NCBI RefSeq assembly: GCF_008728515.1
Contig: NC_044978.1
Coordinates: 150,290,441-150,354,440 of the forward strand
Direction of reading: 5' to 3'
Length of the DNA stretch: 64,000 nucleotides
Source: Papio anubis
Taxonomy: Eukaryota; Chordata; Mammalia; Primates; Cercopithecidae
The position numbers and the translations under genes are program-made. This document shows positions 23,953 through 33,709 of the stretch, in pieces (position 1 is the first letter of the stretch; every line of letters starts with the position of its first letter). Under the pieces are notes generated by a model, which did no database searches, was not told the origin of the DNA, and was given only the letters and a program-made list of their open reading frames with translations.

Positions 23953-25147
23953 CATTTTAAGATGTAGATATAGCAGAGATGGAAGCTGAGATTGAAGATA
24001 CTTTTTTTGTTTTATTTTCATTTTTTGGCCCCAGCTCATTTGGTTCATATAATCTTGGAAATTGTTATTTCGGTTTGCTTAAAAGTGAGAAAATGCTCTT
24101 TAGAATAGAGAAGTACTGGCATTTTATAGAAATATTTTAGTAATTCCTTGCATCTTTCTCACCCTAAAATACTTTGTTACTGCATTATTTAAAAGTCTTC
24201 TGCTTCTTAAAAGACTAATTGGATCAACAAATAATTAGCTGAATAAAAATGAGTAATTAGATAAATAAAAATATATACTTATGGAGATTGTAGTCCTAGA
24301 AAATATTGGGTCTCGTTAGGGTTAGAGGAGGGAATAACATAAAATATGCTGTGATTCTTTAGGGCTGTGTAAACAAGGCAGATGAATCGGGAACAGCATG
24401 GTGATGATATTTTTTCCTTTGAGATTGTTTAGAATACTTGAGAAGTATGTTTTCCATTACCTTAAATGGCATGATTAATAAAAGCCATACATATGACTTA
24501 ATGCCTTTGATGTTCTTTCCAATTGTGTGATTTTTAAAGGTGACAATTTGGTAGCCTGTCTCACCTTAGATTGGTATCATTGGTTAGTTAGCATGCTTGT
24601 TAGATACTAGGATTTGTTTTTTAAGCATAAAGATGTAATATTAAAAAAAAAAAAAAAACTCTGCTGGCACTTAGGAATGAAATTAAACAGGAGTGCCTCT
24701 GTGTGAGTACTTCATAAATAGAGATTTAATTGTGTGTGTATACAGTGTTGTTAAAAAATAATTTTTAAGAAACACATTTTGAGACAACAAAAACTGATAC
24801 CAGATGGTGAAGCTGTTTTCATGAAAGCAGTTGAAACTTTACACCACCTGCCCTACCAGAGCTCAAGGGAAGAGTTTATAGAAATCTGTTCAATAATACT
24901 GCACAAGCCTTATAAATTATTTGAAAAAAGCTTCTTAAAGAAATGTTTCCCTTCAGAACCCTAAAAACAAAATAAGATAAAACTCAGGCTAACGTGTTTC
25001 ATGTCTGCTTTACCTTTTTTCCTGAAGGAATTCTGAAGCACTTTGCAAGATTGAAGTTACATATAAAATGTAGAGGTCAAATGTTATTACTACCTAAAGG
25101 GATGTCCTGGGTACTTTGCTATAAAATGCACTAATGTCTGTTTTGTG

Positions 25148-25380
25148 TAGCAGTTAAGAGCAGTCATTGGGAAGACACTCCCAGATATGTTCTTTATTAG
25201 TTGTATGACTTGGACAAATTATTTAACCAACCACTGCCTCTGTGCCTTCATCTCTAAAATGGATGTAATAATGTTACCTGTCTCACATAGTTGTCTGGAG
25301 GATGAGTTAATAAGTTAATATTTGTATGTGGCTCTACACAATGTCTGAAACAAAGGACTATGTGTTTGCTATTTTTATTA
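25148..25380 (+). repeat. MIR SINE, near full length
   Basis: GCAGTTAAGAGCAGTCATTG, TTGTATGACTTGGACAAATT, CCTCTGTGCCTTCATCTCTA, AATGTTACCTGTCTCACATA and GGATGAGTTAATAAG are in correct order. Confidence 0.82.
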
Positions 25381-25883
25381 TCAAATGTAGTAACAAATAA
25401 CTTCTCTGTTGACTACAACTTTAAATCTATTTTCTGTGCAATAATGCATCATTATTTCAGATCTAATTTGTATTGTGTGGTAGCCGGAACATAGGCTAAG
25501 ATGGCATTGTCTTGTATACATTATCTTTTTCTGTTTTTTAAAATTTATGAAGCAAATTAAGCTAGTAATTGAAATTAACTTTCGAAGTACTTTAGCAAAT
25601 TCTTACAGTGCATATATTAATTATATGTCATTATAATGAAATTAATTGCCAGATAGTGAATATATGTTGAGAAACACATGAGAGGAGTATTGAACTTTTG
25701 CACAGAAAAGATAATTCTTAAACATTTAGAAATCATCGATATTTATTAATTTAATTTTACATTGGCAGTTAGAAGCACAGGACTTCTCAAGATTTTCATT
25801 TTATTATTTAGTTGAAATTTTGATTAATTTGTAAGGTTTACCAATATGAATTAATCTAAGTTTCCATTTGCTAGAAAAGGGAA

Positions 25884-26179
25884 GGCCGGGCGCGGTGGCT
25901 CACACCTGTAATCCCAGCACTTTGGGAGACCGAGATGGGCGGATCACCTGAAGTTAGGAGTTCGAGACCATCCTGACCAACATGGAGAACTCCGTCTCTA
26001 CTAAAAATACAAAATTAGCCAGGAGTGGTGGCACATGCCTGTAATCCCAGCTACTCAGGAGGCTGAGGCAGGAGAATGGCATGAACCTAGGAGGCAGAGG
26101 TTGTGGTGAGCCCAGATCGCATCATTGAACTCCAGCCTGGGCAACAAGAGCAAGATTCTGTCTCAAAAAAAAAAAAAAA
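25884..26179 (+). mobile_element. Alu (S/Y-like), sense
   Basis: Starts GGCCGGGCGCGGTGGCTCAC, ends in an A-run of about 15. It keeps many CpG positions and looks relatively young. Confidence 0.95.
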
Positions 26180-26424
26180 GGAATAATGCTGAGAAAAGAT
26201 CTAAGTGTGAAGTTTTATCTTTAGCTAATTATTAGAATTCAGTATTGAAGTTCACATGTGGAAAACAGCTAATTGAATGTTGATAGTTTTAATGAGGAAA
26301 ATAGTTTATTCTTGTTTATATGAATTTAGTTTTAAAAATGAATTGATTATTTTACATTTTTAAATAGGAAAGTATCAAATGCACACATTTTAAATAACCA
26401 TATTTAAATTTTTCTTTTTGTTTC

Positions 26425-26825
26425 CAGCTTTATTGAGATGTGATTATCAAAGATCTTATATGTTTAAGGTGTACAGTGTGATGGTTTGATATCCCTATAT
26501 ATTGTGAAATGGTTAACACAAGCTAATGACATAACTGTCACCTAACAGAGTTTTTTTTGTGTGTGTGTATGGTAAGAACACTTAAGATGTACAGTCTTAG
26601 CAAATTTCAGGTGTACAATATGTTGTTATTAGCTATAGTCACCATGCTATATATTACATCTCCAGAATTTGTTCTTCTTCTAACTGAAAGTTTGTAATCT
26701 TTATGTGGGATCTATGTATAGGTGGAATCTGAAAAAAACATAAACTCATAGAAACAGAGTAGAATGGTGATTAATAGGGACTGAGAGGTGGGGTTAATGG
26801 TGAGATGTTGGTTAAAAAGTTTTTA
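26425..26825. repeat. Old L1 3' region with inverted junction
   Basis: 26425-26697 reads as reversed L1 3' sequence (CTTTATTGAGATGTGATTAT, GGTGTACAGTGTGATGGTTT, TATAGTCACCATGCTATATA). From about 26713 the strand flips: ACTCATAGAAACAGAGTAGA and GGTGATTAATAGGGACTGAG are sense L1. The adjacent inverted segments resemble an aged twin-priming product. Confidence 0.65.
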
Positions 26826-26830
26826 ATTCA

Positions 26831-27122
26831 GCCAGGCGTGGTTGCTCATACCTGTAATCCCAGCACTTTGGGAGGCCCAGGTGGGCGGATCATGAGGTCA
26901 AGAGTTCCAGACCAGCCTCTCCAATATGGTGAAACCCTGTCTGTACTACAAATACAAAAATTAGCCGGGTGTGGTTGTGTGTGCCTGTAGTCCCAGCTAC
27001 TCGAGAGGCTGAGGCAGAAAAATCACTTGAAGAAGAATCACTGGGAGGTGGAGGTTGCAGTATGCAGTGATTGTGCCACTGCACTCCCTCCTAGGTGACA
27101 GAGCGAGACTCCATCTCAAAAA
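26831..27122 (+). mobile_element. Alu, sense, with small internal duplication
   Basis: GCCAGGCGTGGTTGCTCATA through CTCCATCTCAAAAA. Inside the right arm AATCACTTGAAGAAGAATCACT shows a short repeated ATCACT word not present in the consensus. Confidence 0.92.
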
Positions 27123-27198
27123 TGTTTTCTTATTCCAAAATGTATTTTGAAATTACATGGAAATTAATGGTGAACTTTTCAAGCTTTCTGTAGGATCT

Positions 27199-27224
27199 TA
27201 TTTATTTATTTATTTATTTATTTT
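27199..27224. repeat. (TTTA)n microsatellite
   Basis: About six TTTA units just upstream of the solo LTR. Probably length-variable. Confidence 0.9.
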
Positions 27225-28134
27225 TAATAAGGTAGTGATGGCAGCGGCAACCCATCTGGAGCCACTGCTGCCATCAAACTGGCTGCAGCGGAGAGGTGCG
27301 GCCAGGGCTGCATACTCCACGGAGATGGCGTGAGCCAAGGACAAGTGGGAGCCCTGCCCCTTCTGCATTGGTAGAGTGGGAGATCCTCGGGTGCAATTGC
27401 AGCTGCCAAGTTGTGGCTATGGGACCCAGGCCTCCCACTCCATGGAGCAGACAGCAGTCCTGCTCTCCTGGGTGTAGCTACAGATGTCCAAGTCGTTGCT
27501 GTGCGTTCAGGCCCCCCTGTGTTCTTGGTGGAGGCTGGGAGCAGTCAGGAGCCCTGTGTTCCTGGTTGCAGCAGCTGCGGCCCAAGCCAAGGCTGCAGAA
27601 CCAGGCATCTAGGCATCTCTGCACTCTTGGGGACCAGAAGAGTCCCCCTACCCCTGCAAGCTCAAAGGTGGCTGCTGCTACTGCCTGGCCTCTCCCTGCT
27701 CCCGGTGTCCGCTCCTATCTCAGAGCAAGATTGGGGCTGGGGCCAGGTGCTGTCACAGCCCATCTGGATGTGTGCACTCTTGCAGAAGTGCTGATAGGCC
27801 AGCTCCCTGCTGCCTGGACCCTCCTCTGGCCTTTGGGTCCTGATGAGCATGGGAGGGAGGAAAGCCGAGGGAGCACTGAGGGCAACTCAGCACTGGCCTG
27901 CAGACACCTCTTGGCATGAACAGCCTGGGCGCCGTGAACAGCAGCAGGAGGTGAAGCTAGACCATGGGCAGAAGGGAGCAGGTCCTTGGTGAAGCCCCAC
28001 CTTCAGGCCAGGGAGGGCCTGAAGGTTGGAGGCTGACTAGTCCTGCAGACCACAGTAGGAACTTGTGGTGCCTTTTCTGGGCCTGCCTATGGCCGCCCAT
28101 GGACCAGTTGGTATGCACTTCCTCCCCTGAGGCC

Positions 28135-28141
28135 CATAAAA
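28135..28141 (+). promoter_or_regulatory. TATA-like box of the solo LTR
   Basis: CATAAAA in a G/C-rich setting, about 165 bp before the AGTAAA signal. The spacing fits a U3/R boundary just downstream. Activity unknown. Confidence 0.55.
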
Positions 28142-28163
28142 GCCCCCAGATCAACCAGAGCTG

Positions 28164-28292
28164 TGCAGACATCAGGACGACCTGCTGCAGGGAGGAGCTA
28201 CCCACTCCGGGGCCTACTCTCTGCTGAGAGATGCAGACATCAGATGACCTCACTACAGAGAGGAGCTCCCCACCCAGGACCTGCTCTGAGCT
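28164..28292 (+). repeat. Two-copy 68-bp tandem repeat in the LTR
   Basis: TGCAGACATCAG starts at 28164 and again at 28232. Each copy continues with an AGGAGCT motif and a GGACCTGCTCT/GGCCTACTCT segment. The duplication sits between the TATA-like box and the polyadenylation signal, and copies differ by many bases, so it is old. Confidence 0.75.
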
Positions 28293-28304
28293 ATTCTGTC
28301 ACTC

Positions 28305-28310
28305 AGTAAA
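28305..28310 (+). terminator. Polyadenylation-type signal of the LTR (AGTAAA)
   Basis: Hexamer variant AGTAAA followed by pyrimidine-rich sequence, located where the LTR R region should end. It lies in the ARAP2 sense direction. Confidence 0.5.
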
Positions 28311-29218
28311 GCTCTTCTTCGCCTTGCTCACCCTCCATTTGTCTGTATACCTGATTCTTCCTGGACACGGGACAAGAACTTGGGACCTGAGAGATGCCGG
28401 GGCTGAAAGAGAGAACAGAAACAGGGCCGAAACACTTCGCCTTCTCACCGTGTTATGCGTGAAAACAAGGAGAGAAGAGCTGCAGCCCTTCGGGGAACTG
28501 AGACCTGGAAGCGCCCCGTGGCAGGGCTGTGACACCCTCTTTGGACCTCTTAGGTTCCTGTAGTCTCAAGCTTCCAGCCGCCGCTATGTTTCCTGGTAGC
28601 AGCCGTGGAAGCTGCTTGTGGTGTGCCGGGTCCGGCTGCAGCCTTGCAGAGAGCCGGCGCCTGTGCAGACACCTGGTGCTGGCTGCCCCGCTGCAGCAGC
28701 CAGCGTGCCTCACTGTGTGCAGTGGCTGGAGCCCATGCTCGCTTGCTCACACACCCCTCACTGCTCCACACCTGGCTCGCCGTCGGCAGTTACGGGATCC
28801 AGGCCGGTAGCGTCAGCCGAGCACAGCCTGCTCACCCCGAATGGGTGAAACAAGCCCAGTGGGCTAGAGCAGAACTCAGGCAAAGGCGCCGCCAGCCACA
28901 GAGGCTTCTGGCCAGAAAAGCAACACCCCGAGGATCCTGCAACAGTAGTTTTACAAAGTGTTTATTTTGTCATATAAAATTCTGGTTTTTAATATTTGCA
29001 AAAATAAAATTACGGATGAAGTTTTTCAGTAGTGTTTATTTCTGTATTTATACAATAGAAATTCAAGTAAATATCTTTCAGTGAAAAATACATTCATTTG
29101 TTTCTTCACTAAATATTAGGTATGTTTTGTGTGTGAGAAACTATGATAGTTCCTGGTTTTATATTGATGAACAAAACAGAAATGGATTCTGTACTCAAGG
29201 ATCTCAGCATCTGTTGGA

Positions 29219-29345
29219 TATGATGGATATATTTACCCTGATTGATCATTACACATTGTATGCATATATCAAAATGCCACATTTACCCCGTAAATAGGTC
29301 AATTAATATGTATCAATAAAATGCCTATTTTGTAAAAAGAAAAGG
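29219..29345 (+). repeat. L1M 3' end, sense
   Basis: ATGGATATATTTACCCTGAT, CATTACACATTGTATGCA and TATCAAAATGCCACATTTAC match the end of older L1 3' UTRs. Confidence 0.7.
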
Positions 29346-31250
29346 CTCAGGAAAAAGAAATGTAGTATGGGTGATACATGAAGCAAAAACAAATATAAAA
29401 TTACACGTTCTGTTTAGTGTAATTAAGCAAAGAAATGGAGCAAGAGAACAAAGAGACTTGAATGATCTATGCATAGTCAGAAATGGTCACTTGATGGGAA
29501 AGACATTAAAGGTGAACTCTCAAGAATAAGCAGGAGCCAGCCATGTTAGGAACAGGCAGGCAGCATTCCAAGCAGAGACAATGGCATATGGGAAGGCCAT
29601 GAGGCAAGAAAGAGTCTGGAGAAGAGAGGCAGCGTGGCCAGAGAGTGGTGTCCACGGAGTATGTATCCGCAGATTTTGATGGCTGACTGGATGAATGGAT
29701 GACCACAGAAGCCAACTTTCAATGGTAGAAGTGCAGAATAGCTTTCTCCACCTGTAGGACGGTTGTTCTTTCATATGCTACACCCTGTGGCTTCTCATTC
29801 CATTTCACTGTGGGCTGGGATTTGTCTTATTTACCTGTCCCTTCATAGAATGTTAAAGAGGTTTAATAATCTTTAAAACTATTGAGTTAAAAATAGATGA
29901 AGACATCAAATAGTCACCTGGCAGTTGAGAAAAATTAAAATAATTGGGAGAATATCTTAGGAGCTGATTCTCTCAGAGGCTGAGGTTTTCCTCAGAGAGC
30001 CAGTGGTAGGGTGTGTCCTTTGCATTATGAGCACCTGAGAGGGGAGGTGTTGCTAGTCAAATGCTGCATCTTCGACTGATCCGTAAACCTAACACATACT
30101 AAGTTATCTGCTCTCCCTCTTTCGCTTTTTCTGTGGGCACAAATATTAAGTTCCTGGATGATGCCTCAGACCACAAACTATCTATCAAGATGGTGATGGA
30201 ATTCTAAGAAATTTTATGAGTTGGAGTGGCTGCAGTTAATCTTAAGTAAGACACGTGAAAATAGGTTGTAAACCTTTTACACTTGATGTTTTGGCAGGTT
30301 TCGAAACTTTGAATTTAATTCTGAGTGTTCTAAAGTTTCTTGCATTCCCTCAACCTTTCTTTTAAAAGATGCTGATTTTATGAGGGCTGATCATTTGAGG
30401 TTTTATTTGTCTGTCATCCCGCCCATGGTGCCAGAAGGACTGTGCTTTTAATCATGCCACTCATTCCTTCAGCAAATTCTTTTTCAGTGCCATATTCCTC
30501 TCTGCGCTACTTGCTGATCATACGGAAGGAAATAAATGTTGTCCTTGTAAAGCATAAGACCTGGTGTGGGAGACAAACATTAAGCAAATAAACAAATATA
30601 TAAAATTAGAGGTTGTGTTAAGTGCTGTGAGGAAAAGTAGAGGGTATTGTGAGAGAGAATAACTTTGTTATCCACTTTGGATCGGGTCACTGGGGAGGGA
30701 TTTCTTTGTAGTTGGTTTAGATGTAACTGAAAGATAAGGAGTCAGCAAAGGGAATAGTGGGGTAATGGGAGGCCCTAAGGCCTCTATCCCCCACAGATGT
30801 TAATTATTTTTATCTTAAAATGGAAGATTATATGTGTAATTGAGCTCTAGCTTACTGTTATTCACAACGTGAAGTGGGTTGTGTTCCAAAACAAAATCAT
30901 GATTTACTGAATTACTGTTTGGATTGTGTTAGAAGGTATGTATTTCTCTGCCTTTAAGTGTGGAAGAGATAAACATGAAATGAGCAAAAAGTGACTAATT
31001 TATCCAGTATATAATTATTGTGTGTTTGCTTAATATAGCTTTATCTTTTAACGTTTAATGCTGATAATTTAAGGAATCTTGGGTTGCTGGAAAAAGTAAA
31101 AGCTAGATGCCTCTAACACTGTTCGATGTTGCAAAGTGAGGAAAACCCATTGCAGACAGGCCAAGAAAAGTTAAAAAGAAGCTGAAAGATGAAAAATATG
31201 ATGGAAAGAGGGCTGGGTGGTCAGTTGTGGTAACATGCTTTTAAAGTAAT

Positions 31251-31525
31251 TTTTTTGTTTGAGATAGGGCTCTCACTGTGTCGCCCAGGCTAGAGTACAG
31301 TGGTACAGTCATAACTCACTACAGCTTTAACCTCCTGGGCTCAAATGATCCTTTCACTGCAGCCTCCCAAATAGCTTGGACAACAGGTGTGCGCCACCGT
31401 GCCCGGCTATTTTTTTTTTTTTAATATATTTTGTAGAGACAGGATTTCGCCGTGTTGCCCAGTGATCCACCCACCTCAGCTTCTCAAAGTGATGGGATTA
31501 TAAACATGAGCCACCACCCCTGGCC
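31251..31525 (-). mobile_element. Alu (J-like), antisense, internally deleted
   Basis: TTGTTTGAGATAGGGCTCTC through TTTTGTAGAGACAGGATTTC. The usual segment between TTGCCCAG and TGATCCACC is missing, a deletion of about 30 bp. It is diverged. Confidence 0.9.
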
Positions 31526-32757
31526 AAAATTTTTATTTTATTTTTTTTCCTGTAATTAGAGTTAAATATGAAGTGGTTACATGCTTTTAATATCTTTACA
31601 TGATCTTATTACACCATAATTAATTCAGTGCTTATATGTGAAAATGTCTGCACTGAAGAATCTCAAAAACTTTTTTTTATATTTGATCAGATTTGGTATA
31701 ATTTTATCTTATGCAGAACATATTTGCTAACGATTAGTTTGGGAGGCTTGCTGTGTTTCACTTGCATAATAGATGTGTGGCTGGGGAACCAGCTCAGAGA
31801 CAAGCTCTCTACACTTCCTGAAGTTCTTTTTTTGTTAAGTCTTCTGAGAGCCAAGGAAAGTTATGCCAACTCCTTGTTTTAAACATTTTAGAAAATTGCA
31901 AAAGCACAAGGTAGACAGGGTTGATGTTTGTTTAGAAATAATATTTTTAAAAAATAGGAAGTTCATTTTCTTGTGTTTTCTGTGTTAAAGACCAAAAGTA
32001 CCTATGATTGTCTGCCTTCAGGGAAGGAGAATATAAAATAAAAATAAAAAGCAATCCTAAGTGAAAACAGTTCTTCACTTTCTTCCTTATATAGTCAGAA
32101 AAATAGTTTCATTTTTCTTTTAAGCCTGAAACCTGTGATTATATTATTTTGCTCTTGTTTTTTCATGTCAGTAGCCATTTTAAACTACCTTTGCCTTTCA
32201 TATGATCATTTAAAAATAATGTTTCACTGAATTTTGAATGCTTATAAATGATTCTGTATATTTGTTCAGGTCTTCTTCAGCTTATTCAATCAAAATTAAA
32301 TGTGTTTTCCATGTAAATCCAATTGACAAAGCCTTGTTATTTTAGTAAGATATTTATGCCCTAAAACAAAAGTGAAGGGAACATAAAATAGATATATAAG
32401 CTTAATGAGGGATGAAAGCTTATATTATTTTGATGAAAGGATTATCTTTTATTAGAAATGGATTGAGTGATAGTGTTTCTGACCATATTTTATTTTGCAC
32501 TCAACCTTACAAATGTGTGCGACAACACTGTTAATTGTGTCATAAAAAAAAAAATCGTAGGTCAACTGATTAGAAAGTACTATTATGCTATTTTTTTCTA
32601 TGTGCCATGGCCAAAACTGTATATTATCATAACCTATTGTTGTCTATGCTGTTTAACAATAAATGATGATATATTTACACTGTTATATTACACATGTATT
32701 TAACAATCTAAGTTCATAGTACTTGAATATAAAATAACAATTTCATATGTTTTGCAG

Positions 32758-32827
32758 AAAACGCATGTTTCAGAAGAGATGGGTGAAATTTGATGGCCTT
32801 AGCATTTCTTACTACAATAATGAGAAG
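32758..32827 (+). CDS. ARAP2: ARAP2 exon: PH domain 1, strands 2-3, 70 nt
   Basis: This exon lies alone after a 17.2-kb intron. Acceptor ATGTTTTGCAG; donor AAG|GTAAAT. One base completes Gly from the previous exon, and 23 codons follow, reading KRMFQKRWVKFDGLSISYYN then NEK. This is the classic start of a PH domain: a basic loop after strand 1 (KRMFQKRW), then V-x-F and the SYY strand. The basic residues are where PH domains of this type contact inositol phosphates (family knowledge). Its only ATG, at 32765-32767, is in frame; a transcript starting in the upstream intron could initiate there but would have a broken PH1. Confidence 0.95.
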
Positions 32828-33059
32828 GTAAATACATTTTACAGTTTTCAAAAATTGCTTTTTTATGCATGCTAGGTGTACTTCAGTAAAGTAAGCAAGC
32901 AGTTTGGTTTTTAAGAATAGGAGGTGGATTCTCAACATGAAAATAATTTGAAGTTGCAACTAATAAATATTGTACCATATGCTTAGTTAATTAAAATCAG
33001 ATGATTTTTGTCTTAAGTATGTACTTTCTCTTAACACACTAATTTTAAGATTTAACCAC

Positions 33060-33080
33060 ATGCTTTTTTTTTTTTTTTTT
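33060..33080. repeat. T-run of about 19
   Basis: Isolated T tract with no SINE attached on either side. Confidence 0.85.
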
Positions 33081-33413
33081 GTAGCTCTTAATCTAACATT
33101 ATTTTCTCATTATTTAGAGATTTTCACCCCCTAATATTGGCAATACTTATGGTTCTAATAGAAATTTAGGCATCTTCTTACATATTGCTTCTTTATTGCT
33201 TCAGGACAGAAGAATATATGCTTTTAGACAGACAGTAACACATAGTGCAACATAACACACACTGCATGCCCTATGGCTGAGAATTATGGAAGATATAGAG
33301 AGGTGTTAATTGTTTGGTTTCACTTTGCAGTGACTCAGAGCATCAGATGGGTATAAACACACCTCTTGGAGGTTTGCAAGATGGTTGGATGAATATTTTT
33401 GAAAAGCTGTTGT

Positions 33414-33709
33414 GTTTTTTTTTTTTTTTTTTTTGAGACAAAGTCTTGCTGTGTCGCCCAGGCTGGAGTATAGTAGCACGATCTTGGCTCACTGCAGCCT
33501 CTGCCTCCTGGGTTCCAGCACTTCTCCTGGCTTAGCCTCCCAAGTAGCTGGAATAACAGCCACCATGCCTGGCTAATTTTGTAGTTTTAGTAGAGACAAG
33601 GTTTCACCATGTTGGCCAGGCTGGTCTTGAACTTCTTATCTCAAGTTATCTGCCGCCTTGGCCTCCCAAAGTGCTGGGATTACAGACATGAGCTACCGTG
33701 ACCAGCCTT
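33414..33709 (-). mobile_element. Alu, antisense, with target duplication
   Basis: T-run, then GAGACAAAGTCTTGCTGTGT to CGTGACCAGCCT. AAAAGCTGTT is found on both sides (33402-33411 and 33710-33719). It lies about 590 bp after the 70-nt PH1 exon. Confidence 0.93.

Larger units (their letters stand above)
27236..28944 (+). mobile_element. Solo LTR of a class-I endogenous retrovirus, 1,709 bp
   Basis: A GC-rich block in AT-rich intron, beginning TGATGGCAGCGG and ending ATCCTGCAACA, flanked by GTAG on both sides (27232-27235 and 28945-28948). TG...CA ends and 4-bp target duplications are typical of gammaretrovirus-like (class I) integrations. A CATAAAA box lies at 28135-28141 and an AGTAAA polyadenylation-type signal at 28305-28310, followed by GCTCTTCTTCGCCTTGCTCA, an R/U5-like run known from primate class-I LTRs. 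No gag, pol or env sequence is attached, so this is a solo LTR. Its orientation is the same as ARAP2. Open frames inside (up to 207 codons at 27296-27919) reflect GC content, not genes. Exact family not resolved. Confidence 0.82.
15589..32757 (+). other. ARAP2: ARAP2 intron, 17,169 bp
   Basis: The longest intron in the window; it splits PH1 after its first strand. It holds L2 fragments (17640-17998), an L1PA 3' end (20523-20821), five Alus, MIR pieces, a rearranged L1M (26425-26825), a (TTTA)n tract, the 1.7-kb solo LTR (27236-28944) and an L1M tail (29219-29345). A C-rich run lies at 17132-17146. I see nothing definable at 15720-17480, 18000-20140, 21750-22800, 23140-25140, 29350-31240 or 31530-32750. 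Parts of 29500-29720 and 30450-30660 read like old, unresolved interspersed repeats. Confidence 0.88.

Noticed and set aside
27296..27919. Longest open frame in the window (207 codons, + strand)
   Set aside because: It lies wholly in the U3 part of the solo LTR. High GC content reduces stops, several overlapping frames are open on both strands, and no domain or retroviral protein pattern is visible.
28605..29084. 159-codon open frame (+ strand)
   Set aside because: It starts in the LTR's U5 region and runs out of the LTR into AT-rich flank, crossing the insertion edge. No motif supports it.
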